Positions 47,672 through 56,911 of a stretch of DNA of 64,000 nucleotides are shown piece after piece. This DNA is from Gammaproteobacteria bacterium (GTDB taxonomy: Bacteria > Pseudomonadota > Gammaproteobacteria > GCA-001735895). Location: assembly GCA_029862005.1 (NCBI GenBank), contig JAOTYD010000007.1, positions 84,477-148,476 of the forward strand, written 5' to 3'. Below the pieces are notes generated by a model that worked only from the letters and a program-made list of their open reading frames with translations, was not told the DNA's origin and did no database searches. Both the position numbers and the translations under genes were made by a program. Numbering within the stretch: the stretch's first letter is position 1; each line of letters starts with the position of its first letter.

Positions 47672-49876
47672 ATGTTTACGCAATCCTTTCATCTTCTTGC
47701 GGTCGGATTTTTGTTGCTCACAAATGTTGCAGCCGCGAATACTTCGGTCTGGCAAGAGCTACCTCAAGGCTTGTCGGGGGTTCAACAACGTGCGTTATCG
47801 GAAAATTCGCCGAATCGCTACTTCCTGGCTGACGATGCGGCGTTGCGCAGTGCATTTATCCAGGCTCCGCATGAAAATAGCGGTGACCTGAGCCAGCATA
47901 TTCAGTTGCCCATGCCCGACGGCAAGCTGGCGAAATTCAGCATACTTGAATCCCCGATAATGGCACCCGAACTTGCGGCCAAATACCCGGAAATCAGGAC
48001 TTACCGGGTGATTGGCGTTGATGATCAACATGCGCAGGGTCGCGTTAGTATCACGCCACTGGGTTTCAGCGGCATGATCGATACCGACGTTGGAAGGGTA
48101 ATCATAAGCCCGGACAATTTTAAGGCGCAGGATCACGTCTACCGCACCGGATTTGCGGCTCAACAGGGTTCAGCTGTTTACAACTGTGGCGTACATGAAC
48201 ATGCAAATGATATAAGTGAGTGGATTGATCCTCAGTTAAAAACGGCAAACCGGGTAACTGGTAACCTGCAGCAATATGATCTCGCAGTTGCGGCTACGTT
48301 TGAGTACTACGATTTTTTCGATAGTCCCCCGAGCACTAGCGGTACGACATCCGCAATTGTCATGACCATCAACCAGGTTAACCTGGTTTATGAACGCGAT
48401 CTCGGTATCAGGCTCAGGCTGGTTGCCAATAACGATGAGATCTATGAAACCGTCAATGGCAGCATGTTAGGAAACGACGATGCTTTTGAGTTGCTGGGCC
48501 AGGTCAACCCCTGGATTGACACCAACCTCACCGGTGGTGACAACGCTTACGATATCGGACATGTTTTCAGTAAACCGACGTTTGGGGGGGGTGTCGCGTT
48601 TCTTGGTGCGGTTTGTGACGACACTATCAAGGCTGGTGGGGTTTCGGGACTGGATAATCCCTTCATGAACCCGGCTTTCGACATAGACCTGGTGGCGCAT
48701 GAAATTGGTCATCAATTCAATGCCGAGCACAGTTTTAATGGAACCACCAGCAGCTGTATTAACAGGAATGAATCGACCGCATACGAACCCGGTAGCGGCT
48801 CGACGATCATGGCCTATGCCGGCATCTGTATTGCGGAAAATTTGCAGTTAAACAGCGATGCCACGTTTCATGCTGGCAGCATAGCAGAGATCAACGCATT
48901 CGCCTCCGGCCCTGCCACCTGTTTCGACCTGGTTGCGACGACGCCTGCCGGCAATAATGATCCGGATATAACCATGGTCAACGATACTAATATTCCGGCC
49001 AACACGCCGTTTATACTCGACGCTGTGGCATCGGATATGGATATGAATACACTCAGTTACCAATGGGATCAAATGAATACCGGATGCCCGACAGACGCGG
49101 CCAGTTTTGGTACCGATAACGGCAGCAACCCGCTGTTTCGCAGCTATATTCCGCGTATTGACTCATGGCGTAATTTTCCGGCGCTCGGCACCCAGTTGCA
49201 GGGCAGGTACGATAAGGCGGAAGTATTGCCTTGCCAAAATCGTAATCTCGACTTCCGTGTGACAGTACGTGATGGCGTCAGCGGGCAGGATATTGAAAAT
49301 GTACGGGTTGCCGTCACCAATTCTGCTGGTCCATTTGAAATTACCAACCTGAGTGCTCCGCAGGCGCTTGCTGCCGGTACTCCTTTTGCCGTCGATTGGG
49401 ACGTTGCCAATACTGACCTTGCGCCGATTAACTGCGCCAACGTCGACATCGATTTAATGACCTTTGCCGCGGGCTACACTAGCTATTCGGTTTATCCACT
49501 GGCCACCATGACGGCCAATGACGGTAGCGAGTCGGTAACCATTGCGCCGGCGACCAGCGAACACCCGCTGGCGCGGATACGTGTGAAATGCAGTAATAAT
49601 ATCTTTTACGATATTTCGGATGCGGATTTGACGGTCACGCCAACCGGGGGACCAGTGATGCTGGGCGACACTGATTTCACTACCCAGTTTTATGCAAACC
49701 TCGCGACCACCGGGTTTGCCGCCCCAGCCTGCGGTGCGGTCATCGATTGCTCACCGCCACCACCAGTCGTTGACGATTCACCGGGTTCTAACAGAGATGC
49801 GAGTGCGTTTGGTTATGGCTGGATGCTGATTTTTGCGGGGCTCGCTATCTTCAGGCACTGGCTGCGCCCACACTGA
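47672..49876 (+). CDS. Secreted zinc metalloprotease, reprolysin-like, copy 1
   Basis: 734 residues. Signal peptide about 1-22 (HLLAVGFLLLTNVAAANT), then a propeptide-like region with SGDLSQHIQLPMPDGKLAKF. The metzincin zinc site HEIGHQFNAEHSF starts at His343, followed by a Met-turn candidate GSTIMAYAGIC. Behind it are two beta-rich domains, one opening LSYQWDQMNTG and one with PFEITNLSAPQALAAG. The last 25 residues (GYGWMLIFAGLAIFRHWLRPH) are a membrane helix plus basic tail. It probably cleaves extracellular protein. A close paralogue lies 391 bp downstream. Confidence 0.83.
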   Translation: MFTQSFHLLAVGFLLLTNVAAANTSVWQELPQGLSGVQQRALSENSPNRYFLADDAALRSAFIQAPHENSGDLSQHIQLPMPDGKLAKFSILESPIMAPELAAKYPEIRTYRVIGVDDQHAQGRVSITPLGFSGMIDTDVGRVIISPDNFKAQDHVYRTGFAAQQGSAVYNCGVHEHANDISEWIDPQLKTANRVTGNLQQYDLAVAATFEYYDFFDSPPSTSGTTSAIVMTINQVNLVYERDLGIRLRLVANNDEIYETVNGSMLGNDDAFELLGQVNPWIDTNLTGGDNAYDIGHVFSKPTFGGGVAFLGAVCDDTIKAGGVSGLDNPFMNPAFDIDLVAHEIGHQFNAEHSFNGTTSSCINRNESTAYEPGSGSTIMAYAGICIAENLQLNSDATFHAGSIAEINAFASGPATCFDLVATTPAGNNDPDITMVNDTNIPANTPFILDAVASDMDMNTLSYQWDQMNTGCPTDAASFGTDNGSNPLFRSYIPRIDSWRNFPALGTQLQGRYDKAEVLPCQNRNLDFRVTVRDGVSGQDIENVRVAVTNSAGPFEITNLSAPQALAAGTPFAVDWDVANTDLAPINCANVDIDLMTFAAGYTSYSVYPLATMTANDGSESVTIAPATSEHPLARIRVKCSNNIFYDISDADLTVTPTGGPVMLGDTDFTTQFYANLATTGFAAPACGAVIDCSPPPPVVDDSPGSNRDASAFGYGWMLIFAGLAIFRHWLRPH

Positions 49877-50267
49877 TTTAATTAAAAGCTGAATCGACCC
49901 TCCTCGCTTCCCCTAGAACGTAACACAGCTACCTTTAAAGTTTCATCGCGCAGTTCGATTTCGCCAGAACCTTCTTGCTGGATTAGAAATTTATGTTCAC
50001 TGGAACAATGGTTAAATCAGTCACAGCACAATACCCGAAAAAAAACTATTGTTCAGGCTCTAATCATTAATAGTTGTTCCTATTAATGCGTACTTTAATT
50101 GTGTGTCCTGGTTCTCGTTTCGGATATTTAAGCACTGTCAAACCTTGACAATGAACATTAAAAAGGTACGATAAGTAACTGAAATTAAATTTAATTTAGT
50201 CAGGAAAATTTTGCCCTGGTCATCGCTTTATTAAGTCGCATGCCAGGCAAAAGGCTCTGGAGATTTA
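49877..50267 (+). other. AT-rich intergenic region between the two metalloprotease genes
   Basis: 391 bp without a convincing gene. Its 3' half holds a consensus-like promoter for the second protease. No terminator hairpin with a T run was found after the first gene. Confidence 0.5.
50145..50172 (+). promoter_or_regulatory. Candidate sigma-70 promoter for metalloprotease copy 2
   Basis: A perfect -35 TTGACA, a 16-bp spacer and a -10 of TACGAT, ending 95 bp before the ATG. The long leader between them is AT-rich and ends in a GGAG ribosome site. Confidence 0.5.
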
Positions 50268-52469
50268 ATGCCGAGACAGGTCGCAACAGTCATCGCCGTG
50301 TTCTTGTTACTGGGTTCAGTTGCGGCAAATGCCAGCCAGCAGATCTGGCAGGTCATGACATCAGAGCCGTCAGGATCACGCGGCGTTATTCAGGGCTCCC
50401 GTCACTTCAGCGCCGATGAGACCGGATTGCGCAACCTGCTGAGCTCGGTGCCGCACAGGTCATCGGGTGATTTCTCGCAACAAATCCATCTGCCAATGCC
50501 GGACGGCAATCTGGCTCGTTTCCAGGTTGTTGAATCTCCAATCATGGCAGACGGCCTTGCGCAACGTTATCCAGAAATAAAGGCCTTCAAGGTATTTGGA
50601 ATTGACGACGAGCATGCCTCCGGTCGCATCGATATCAGCGCACGGGGTTTTAGCGGAATGCTGCAGACCTCACAGGGCAGGGTGTTTATCGATCCTGACT
50701 ACTCGTCATCACAATCGAACCTTTACGTATCGCGATATCGAAACTCGGGGCAATCGAGCCCACAATTCTCCTGTGGGGTACACGCGATCGATCGCAGCCG
50801 TGAACTTTCTCAAACCGTCGAGAGTAAAGCTGCACAAAGAATGCCGGGCATGCTGCTCGAGTATCGGCTGGCGGTGTCAGCAACCGAGGAATATGTTGCG
50901 GCCGTGTATGACCACTCGATTTCAGCTTCAGCAGTTGACCAGGCACAGGCCGCTATTTTCACTGCGATTAACCGGGTCAACCAGATCTACGAACGTGACC
51001 TGGGAGTACGCCTGGTGCTGGTGTCAGACAATCAGCAACTTATCGAGAACGGCTCCAATGTGGCTTTATCGAATTATGATCCGTTAAAGATGTTCAAGGA
51101 AAACGCAAACTGGATCAATGCGGAAATCGGTATTGAGCACTATGATATTGGCCACGTTTTTGGCACCAGCGGTGGTGGTCTGGCCAGGGTGGGTTCAGTT
51201 TGCAACAACACGAGCGGCAGCAGCGGTACCTACAAGGCACATGGTGTTACCGGTCTCCACAACCCGATAGGTGATTTATTCTATATCGATTATATTGCGC
51301 ATGAAATCGGACACCAGTTTGGTGCCGAGCACAGTTTTAACGGCTCTACCTCAAGCTGTGGGCGCAGTAACCGGGTTGCCGGATCCGCATTTGAACCGGG
51401 CAGCGGCTCGAGCATTATGGGTTATGCAGGCCTGTGCGGAGTCGAGGACCTGCAGTCGAACAGCGACGACACCTTTCACGCGGGCAGCATTTCGCAAATC
51501 GATGCTTTCACCGATAGCGCCGGGCTGCTGGCTTGCGCGACCCAATCGCCAACCTTTAATTCCGATCCGGTAGTCATGTCAGGCACGCCTGACAGGGTGA
51601 TACCTTCGAATACCCCGTTTGAACTCGACAATGAATTGGTCGCCGACTCCGGTCCCCTCAGTTACCAATGGGACCAGATGAACAGTGGCAGCGCGACGGA
51701 TGCAAGCAGTTTCGGAACCGATCTTGGAAACAATCCGCTCTTCAGAAGTTATCCGCCGCGTGCGGATTCCCGGCGTAATTTTCCGGCACTGGGTACACAG
51801 CTCAATAGCGAGTTTGACGATGCTGAAGTTTTGCCCTGTTTAACCCGAAATCTCGATTTCAGGCTAACGGTGCGCGATCTTGATGGCGGCCAGGCGACCG
51901 ATGATGTGCGGGTGTCGGTAGACGCGGATTCCGGGCCTTTCAGAGTGACCAGTTTCACCAGTTCGCAGACCATCGATGCGGGTAGCCCGCTTTTTATCAA
52001 ATGGGATATTGCTAACACCGACCAAGCCCCGGTTAATTGCAAAAACGTCGATATCGATTTGTTGACGTTCAATGATGCGAATTACAGTCGCTATTCAGTC
52101 CATTCGTTAGAAATCCTGACGCCCAACGACGGAGGGCAAGTGGTAAACTTTCCGTTACCAGGTTTGTCACACCCCCGTGCCCGGCTCCGGGTGAAATGCA
52201 GCAACAACATTTTCTACGATTTATCGGATGCCGATCTGTTCATTCAGGGTAACCAGCCGTCATCGATTTACTCAGACAGTGACGCGAAAACCTACTTCAA
52301 TAACGGCGGTACGGTTGGCACGACCGCACCCTCCTGTTTGGCAAGTTCGGCACTTACCGAACGCAGCGGGGGCGGCTCTGGCTCGGGTGCTATCGATGCC
52401 GTCTGGCTGTTGCTGTTAAGCCTGTTGTTTTCGGCAGTTAAAATTTACCGGCGCTACGGCTTGCAGTGA
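50268..52469 (+). CDS. Secreted zinc metalloprotease, reprolysin-like, copy 2, GlyGly-CTERM-like tail
   Basis: 733 residues, the same architecture as copy 1: signal peptide, SGDFSQQIHLPMPDGNLARF, zinc site HEIGHQFGAEHSF from His345, GSSIMGYAGLC, LSYQWDQMNSG and matching beta domains, including the shared RVKCSNNIFYDxSDADL. The tail is a better sorting signal: RSGGGSGSG, a hydrophobic stretch (AVWLLLLSLLFSAV), then KIYRRYG, which resembles GlyGly-CTERM signals processed by rhombosortase. Its last 16 bp overlap the convergent lipoprotein gene. Amino-acid similarity to copy 1 is high throughout, so a tandem duplication followed by divergence is likely. Confidence 0.84.
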   Translation: MPRQVATVIAVFLLLGSVAANASQQIWQVMTSEPSGSRGVIQGSRHFSADETGLRNLLSSVPHRSSGDFSQQIHLPMPDGNLARFQVVESPIMADGLAQRYPEIKAFKVFGIDDEHASGRIDISARGFSGMLQTSQGRVFIDPDYSSSQSNLYVSRYRNSGQSSPQFSCGVHAIDRSRELSQTVESKAAQRMPGMLLEYRLAVSATEEYVAAVYDHSISASAVDQAQAAIFTAINRVNQIYERDLGVRLVLVSDNQQLIENGSNVALSNYDPLKMFKENANWINAEIGIEHYDIGHVFGTSGGGLARVGSVCNNTSGSSGTYKAHGVTGLHNPIGDLFYIDYIAHEIGHQFGAEHSFNGSTSSCGRSNRVAGSAFEPGSGSSIMGYAGLCGVEDLQSNSDDTFHAGSISQIDAFTDSAGLLACATQSPTFNSDPVVMSGTPDRVIPSNTPFELDNELVADSGPLSYQWDQMNSGSATDASSFGTDLGNNPLFRSYPPRADSRRNFPALGTQLNSEFDDAEVLPCLTRNLDFRLTVRDLDGGQATDDVRVSVDADSGPFRVTSFTSSQTIDAGSPLFIKWDIANTDQAPVNCKNVDIDLLTFNDANYSRYSVHSLEILTPNDGGQVVNFPLPGLSHPRARLRVKCSNNIFYDLSDADLFIQGNQPSSIYSDSDAKTYFNNGGTVGTTAPSCLASSALTERSGGGSGSGAIDAVWLLLLSLLFSAVKIYRRYGLQ

Positions 52470-52828
52470 AGCTTGATGATGGCGTTGTACTGCAACGCAT
52501 AGCTGCGGGCTTTTTGCATCAGGCGCAGGTGCTCGTCGCTGCGCACCACGTCGGATATGCCTTCGATGAGTTGCACACCACATTGCTCCTGATACTTCAA
52601 CGTATCTTCTTCCTTGATTCCCGGGATATTTACGGAACGGGTTGCTAGGCCCAGCAAGCGCAGGTCATTTTGTTTTATGGCCTGGTTGGCATCGGCCTGG
52701 GGGTCGGCTGCATCCAGCCACTGTAATTTCAGTTCGTAAGGATCGACCGGGTCCGACGAAGTCGCACAGGATGCCTGCAGGCTCAGTAATGCTGCAAGCA
52801 AAACCGCGTTTATTTCCGACCATCGCAT
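52454..52828 (-). CDS. Small putative lipoprotein
   Basis: 124 residues from the ATG giving MRWSEINAVLLAALLSLQASC, a signal with lipobox-like LQASC. The longer upstream frame crosses the tRNA and is rejected. The mature part has one conserved-looking region, EEDTLKYQEQCGVQLIEGISDVV, and a second Cys near the end (LHCKP). No family recognised. It starts 31 bp after the tRNA-Leu on the same strand and could share its transcript. Confidence 0.65.
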   Translation of the reverse strand: MRWSEINAVLLAALLSLQASCATSSDPVDPYELKLQWLDAADPQADANQAIKQNDLRLLGLATRSVNIPGIKEEDTLKYQEQCGVQLIEGISDVVRSDEHLRLMQKARSYALQYNAIIKLHCKP

Positions 52829-52859
52829 TACTGCAAAACCATGCTGAACATTTCTCTGT

Positions 52860-52946
52860 TGGTGCCCAGGAGAGGACTTGAACCTCCACGACCTTACGGT
52901 CACTAGCACCTGAAGCTAGCGCGTCTACCAATTCCGCCACCTGGGC
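52860..52946 (-). tRNA. tRNA-Leu (CAG)
   Basis: 87 nt including an encoded CCA. The 7-bp acceptor stem (GCCCAGG with CCTGGGC), a long variable arm typical of leucine tRNAs, the TTCAAGTC T-loop and an anticodon loop TTCAGGT reading CAG are all visible on the minus strand. Its place next to rnr is conserved in related genomes. Confidence 0.95.
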
Positions 52947-52956
52947 ATGGCGCGGG

Positions 52957-52986
52957 AATATACACCACCTGGTAGTTGCTCGGCAA
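52957..52986 (-). promoter_or_regulatory. Candidate promoter of tRNA-Leu
   Basis: On the minus strand: -35 TTGCCG, 18-bp spacer, -10 TATATT, then a GC-rich discriminator (CCCGCGCC) directly before the mature 5' end. The GC-rich discriminator is typical of growth-rate-regulated stable RNA promoters. Confidence 0.5.
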
Positions 52987-53024
52987 ATGTTTCTATATAC
53001 TCGCGATCTTGCAATGGATAACCT

Positions 53025-55295
53025 ATGCCCAGAAAATCGAAGACTACTTCCAAAGACCCTTTCCAGAAGCGTGAACAAGCTAAATACGACCAGCCGATAG
53101 CCAGCCGGGAGCATCTGCTCGAACTGCTGAATTCGCAGAAGGTTCCGCTTCCGCAGGAACATATCGCCGATGCTTTGGGTTACCAGGATGAGACCAGGCT
53201 CGAAGCCCTGCGCCGTCGATTACAGGCGATGGTGCGCGACGGACAGTTGTTTCGCAATCGGCGCGGGGGTTACCTGAGTTTCGATCACATGGATCTCGAG
53301 AAAGGCTACGTTCAATCGCATGCCGATGGTTTTGGATTCGTAACCCCTGAATCGGGTGGCAGAGATATTTTTCTGCCGGCACGAGAAATGCGTACCCTCA
53401 TGAACGGCGACAAGGTGGCCATTAAAATTACCAGTATAGATAAGCGGCGAGAGCGCGCCGAGGGAGCCTTGGTGTCGGTACTTGAGCGCGCACACGAGAC
53501 ACTGGTGGGTCGGTATTTCCGTGAGAGCGGGATCGAGTTCGTGATACCGGATGACAAGCGCCTGGTACAGGATGTGCTGCTTAATCGCGAAGTCGGTCAC
53601 CATGCAAAACCCGGCGATATCGTGCTGGTTCGAATCACCGAATATCCGTCGCATCACAATCAGCCGATCGGCTTGATCGAGCACGTGCTGGGGCAGGAAA
53701 ACGCTCCCGGCATGGAAGTCACGATCGCGGTCAATACGCACCATATCCCGCATCACTGGAACGACGCGGTCATGAAATCAATCCGAAATCTGAAGGACCA
53801 GGTAGCTGCAGTCGATAAGAAAAATCGACGCGATTTGCGACAGCTTGCTTTCGTTACAATCGATGGTGCCGACGCCCGCGATTTCGATGATGCTGTTTAC
53901 TGTGAACCGCAGGCCAACGGATATCGGCTATATGTTGCAATCGCTGATGTTGCACATTACGTAAAAAGTGATTCCCCGCTCGATCTCGAGGCCCAAAACC
54001 GCGGCACATCCGTATATTTCCCGGGCGAAGTCATCCCGATGCTGCCCGAAGTTTTATCGAATGGGCTATGTTCATTGAATCCGAAAGTCGATCGCCTGTG
54101 CCTGGTTTGTAGCATGGATATCAATCCGCAGGGGACCATCAAGCAGTACGATTTTTTCGAAGCCGTGATTCATTCACAGGCACGCCTTGTCTATGACGAC
54201 GTGGCAGCTGTTTTATTTGACGGTGAAAAGCCTCGTGGCAGAATGTCCGTCGAGGTAAGTAGTAATCTGGATAGGCTCAAACAGGTCTACCAGGCGTTGT
54301 CGAAAGCGCGTCGACGCCGCCATGCGATCGAATTTGAAACCCATGAAGTCATATTCAAATATGATCGTCAGCGTAAAATCGAGGCGATAGTGCCGTATCA
54401 AAGAAACCAGGCGCACCAGTTGATCGAGGAATGCATGATTGCGGCAAACATCTGTGCCGCAAGAATGCTAAAGAAGAACAAGCTACCAACCCTGTACCGT
54501 AATCATGAGGGCGTCAACGCCGACAAACTGCCTAATCTGCGGGAATTCCTGGCGAGCTTCGGTATCGCACTGGGTACCGAGAATCCAACCCCGGCTGACT
54601 ATGCTCGGGTAGTCGAGCAGTCTCGCGAGCGCCCGGAGAGCGATATGATTCAGACCGTGATATTGCGTTCGATGTTGCAGGCGAATTATAGCCCTGATCC
54701 CAAAGTAGGTCATTTCGGCCTGGCACTGAAGGATTATGCCCATTTCACGTCGCCGATTCGGCGCTACCCGGACCTGCTGGTTCACCGTGGCATCAAGCAC
54801 TGGATCGGCCGCCAAGCTGCTGCTGGCTTCGGTTACGATCTCGCGCAAATGACCGTGCTGGGAGAATCCTGTTCACGCTACGAGCGACGTGCTGATGATG
54901 CGACACGCGATGCGGAAGACTGGCTTAAATGTGAATTTCTACAAAAGCATATCGGCAAGCAATACAGCGGCATCGTAACCGGGGTTACCAACTTTGGACT
55001 GTTTGTGCAACTGGATGATTTATTGATTGATGGACTGGTACATGTGACTGCCCTCAAGCGGGATTACTACCAATTTGATCCGGCGTATCATCGGCTGGTC
55101 GGCGAATTGACCAGACGTAGCTACCAGCTCGGCGATCGGCTGGAGGTGGAGGTTGCCAGGGTAAACCTTGAGGATCGCAAAATTGATTTTGACCTGGTTG
55201 GAGTCGTCGACGAAAAACCACCGATCAATCCAAGGCGAAGAGGGAAAAAGCGCAAATCCAGGAAAAAAACAGGGACCCGAACCCGATCAAGATGA
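53025..55295 (+). CDS. rnr: Ribonuclease R
   Basis: 756 residues. An N-terminal helix-turn-helix and cold-shock domains (ADGFGFVTPESGGRDIFL) lead to the RNB catalytic domain with DGADARDFDDAVY (acidic Mg ligands), YFPGEVIPMLPE, and HFTSPIRRYPDLLVHR. An S1 domain (YSGIVTGVTNFGLFVQL) and a basic tail (RRGKKRKSRKKTGTRTRSR) end the protein. It is a 3'-5' exonuclease for structured RNA. A TATACT -10-like box lies 24 bp before the ATG. Its stop overlaps the rlmB start. Confidence 0.96.
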   Translation: MPRKSKTTSKDPFQKREQAKYDQPIASREHLLELLNSQKVPLPQEHIADALGYQDETRLEALRRRLQAMVRDGQLFRNRRGGYLSFDHMDLEKGYVQSHADGFGFVTPESGGRDIFLPAREMRTLMNGDKVAIKITSIDKRRERAEGALVSVLERAHETLVGRYFRESGIEFVIPDDKRLVQDVLLNREVGHHAKPGDIVLVRITEYPSHHNQPIGLIEHVLGQENAPGMEVTIAVNTHHIPHHWNDAVMKSIRNLKDQVAAVDKKNRRDLRQLAFVTIDGADARDFDDAVYCEPQANGYRLYVAIADVAHYVKSDSPLDLEAQNRGTSVYFPGEVIPMLPEVLSNGLCSLNPKVDRLCLVCSMDINPQGTIKQYDFFEAVIHSQARLVYDDVAAVLFDGEKPRGRMSVEVSSNLDRLKQVYQALSKARRRRHAIEFETHEVIFKYDRQRKIEAIVPYQRNQAHQLIEECMIAANICAARMLKKNKLPTLYRNHEGVNADKLPNLREFLASFGIALGTENPTPADYARVVEQSRERPESDMIQTVILRSMLQANYSPDPKVGHFGLALKDYAHFTSPIRRYPDLLVHRGIKHWIGRQAAAGFGYDLAQMTVLGESCSRYERRADDATRDAEDWLKCEFLQKHIGKQYSGIVTGVTNFGLFVQLDDLLIDGLVHVTALKRDYYQFDPAYHRLVGELTRRSYQLGDRLEVEVARVNLEDRKIDFDLVGVVDEKPPINPRRRGKKRKSRKKTGTRTRSR

Positions 55296-56038
55296 GCAGC
55301 AGCATGATATACGGCGTCCATGCGGTTTCGCGCCGTCTTCAACAGGCGCCAGAGCTCTGTATCGAGCTGATTCTTGCCGATATGCCTGGTCCCCGGTTGC
55401 AACGGCTAGTCGACCTGGCCCGCGCCGCGGAGGTTGAAGTGCACACCGAGAGCCGTGCAGCCCTGACGCGGCTGTGCGGTACCGAAAAGCATCAGGGTTG
55501 CCTGCTCAAAACACATGAATCGGCGTCGACGATGGATTTTAAAACATGCCTGCTCGGCGTACATCAAGGCACATTGTTACTGGTGCTGGACGGGATCCAG
55601 GACCCGCATAACCTCGGTGCCTGCCTGCGCACGGCAGATGCCTGTGGTGTAGATGCAGTCATTATCCCGCGTGACCGCGCGGTCAAGGTGAATGCGACCG
55701 TACGTAAGGTTGCGGCCGGCGGAGCCGAATCGGTACCAGTCATCGAAGTCACCAATATTGCGCGCAGCCTGAAAGACCTGAAGCAGGCCGGTGTATGGAT
55801 ATTTGGTACCACCGATATGGCCGAAGACAGTTTCTACGATCACGACTATGGTGGACCCGTGGCGCTGGTCATGGGAGCCGAAGGTACGGGTTTACGCCGA
55901 TTGACCCGCGAATCCTGTGATCACCTGGTCAAGCTGCCAATGCTGGGCCAGGTTGAAAACCTGAACGTCTCGGTCGCGACCGGCGTTTGCCTGTACGAAA
56001 TATTGCGTTCGCGAATGCGCCGGCCCACTATTGCTTAA
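55292..56038 (+). CDS. rlmB: 23S rRNA (guanosine-2'-O-)-methyltransferase RlmB
   Basis: 248 residues. N-terminal substrate-binding domain (MIYGVHAVSRRL), then a SpoU/TrmH SPOUT domain with LDGIQDPHNLGACLRTADACGVDAV, ALVMGAEGTGLRRL and the knot NLNVSVATGVCLYE. It 2'-O-methylates G2251 of 23S rRNA. Coupled to rnr by an ATGA overlap. Confidence 0.95.
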   Translation: MSSSMIYGVHAVSRRLQQAPELCIELILADMPGPRLQRLVDLARAAEVEVHTESRAALTRLCGTEKHQGCLLKTHESASTMDFKTCLLGVHQGTLLLVLDGIQDPHNLGACLRTADACGVDAVIIPRDRAVKVNATVRKVAAGGAESVPVIEVTNIARSLKDLKQAGVWIFGTTDMAEDSFYDHDYGGPVALVMGAEGTGLRRLTRESCDHLVKLPMLGQVENLNVSVATGVCLYEILRSRMRRPTIA

Positions 56039-56059
56039 GCCGGGGTGCTCGGGTACAAT
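56031..56059 (+). promoter_or_regulatory. Candidate promoter of the rpsF-rpsR-rplI operon
   Basis: -35 TTGCTT, overlapping the rlmB stop, a 17-bp spacer and -10 TACAAT. It leaves a leader of about 88 nt before rpsF. Confidence 0.45.
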
Positions 56060-56065
56060 CCGCGC

Positions 56066-56154
56066 TCCTTGTTTCGGTGCCTGCAAAAGTGCCCGATCCA
56101 GGCTCCTTGCTCCACAGGCCTGATCCTGGGGGCATCATCCCATGAGGAGAACAA
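56066..56154 (+). promoter_or_regulatory. rpsF leader with nested hairpin, possible bS6:bS18 autoregulatory element
   Basis: The leader can fold with TGCCC pairing GGGCA around an inner GATCCAGG/CCTGATC imperfect stem, and the ribosome site GAGGAGAA follows directly. Many bacteria regulate rpsF-rpsR through an S6:S18-binding leader; position fits, but I could not verify the conserved CCG box. Confidence 0.35.
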
Positions 56155-56670
56155 ATGAGACATTATGAAATCGTGTTGCTGGTCCACCCTGACCAGAGTG
56201 AACAAGTGCCCGCGATGGTGGAACGCTATCGCAACATGATTGTCAATTCAGGCGGGTCCGTCCATCGCGAGGAGGATTGGGGTCGTCGCCAGCTCGAATT
56301 TCCCATCAAGAAAATTCACAAAGCGCATTACGTGCTGATGAATATCGAGTGCAGCAAAGAAATTCTGGATGAACTTGAATCGGCATTTCGCTTCAATGAC
56401 GCGGTGCTAAGACACCTGACGCTCACCTGTAAGGCAGCCATCACCGAGAAATCGGCCATGATGATGGAGGTTGAACGTGAGGAATCCGCTAAATCCAGCG
56501 ATCGCAGACCTGTCGCGTCCAGCGATGATGCCGAAAACAGCGTGGAAGAGGTTGTTGAAGCATTGGTTGATCCAGAGGTCGACGAATTGGTTCCGGAAGC
56601 CGACGTGGTCGCCGAGATTGAAGCTGGAGCAGACGTTGAAACCAGCCCTATTGAAGAAGAGGTGAATTAA
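56155..56670 (+). CDS. rpsF: 30S ribosomal protein bS6 with long acidic tail
   Basis: 171 residues. The first about 95 residues are normal bS6 ([49 protein letters not shown]). The rest is an extension with about 20 acidic residues, ending IEEEVN. bS6 is usually 95-135 residues, and in E. coli the enzyme RimK adds glutamates to its tail; here an acidic tail is genetically encoded. It binds 16S rRNA with bS18 in the platform. Confidence 0.96.
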   Translation: MRHYEIVLLVHPDQSEQVPAMVERYRNMIVNSGGSVHREEDWGRRQLEFPIKKIHKAHYVLMNIECSKEILDELESAFRFNDAVLRHLTLTCKAAITEKSAMMMEVEREESAKSSDRRPVASSDDAENSVEEVVEALVDPEVDELVPEADVVAEIEAGADVETSPIEEEVN

Positions 56671-56672
56671 TC

Positions 56673-56906
56673 ATGTCACGTTATTTTCGTCGTAAGCGCT
56701 TCTGCAAGTTCACCGCTGAAGGTACCGAGCAGATCGACTACAAGGATCTGGAAACACTCAAGGAGTACATTACCGAAACCGGAAAAATCGTACCCAGTCG
56801 GGTGACCGGTACCAAGGCAAAGTATCAACGTCAGTTGGCGACAGCAATCAAGCGTGCCAGGTTCCTTTCCCTGCTGCCTTATACAGATCAGCACAAGCTG
56901 AGATAA
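56673..56906 (+). CDS. rpsR: 30S ribosomal protein bS18
   Basis: 77 residues: [37 protein letters not shown] and the basic C-terminal [20 protein letters not shown], all standard. It has a single Cys in RFCKF and not the full zinc set. Two bp after rpsF. Confidence 0.98.
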   Translation: MSRYFRRKRFCKFTAEGTEQIDYKDLETLKEYITETGKIVPSRVTGTKAKYQRQLATAIKRARFLSLLPYTDQHKLR

Positions 56907-56911
56907 ACCGG

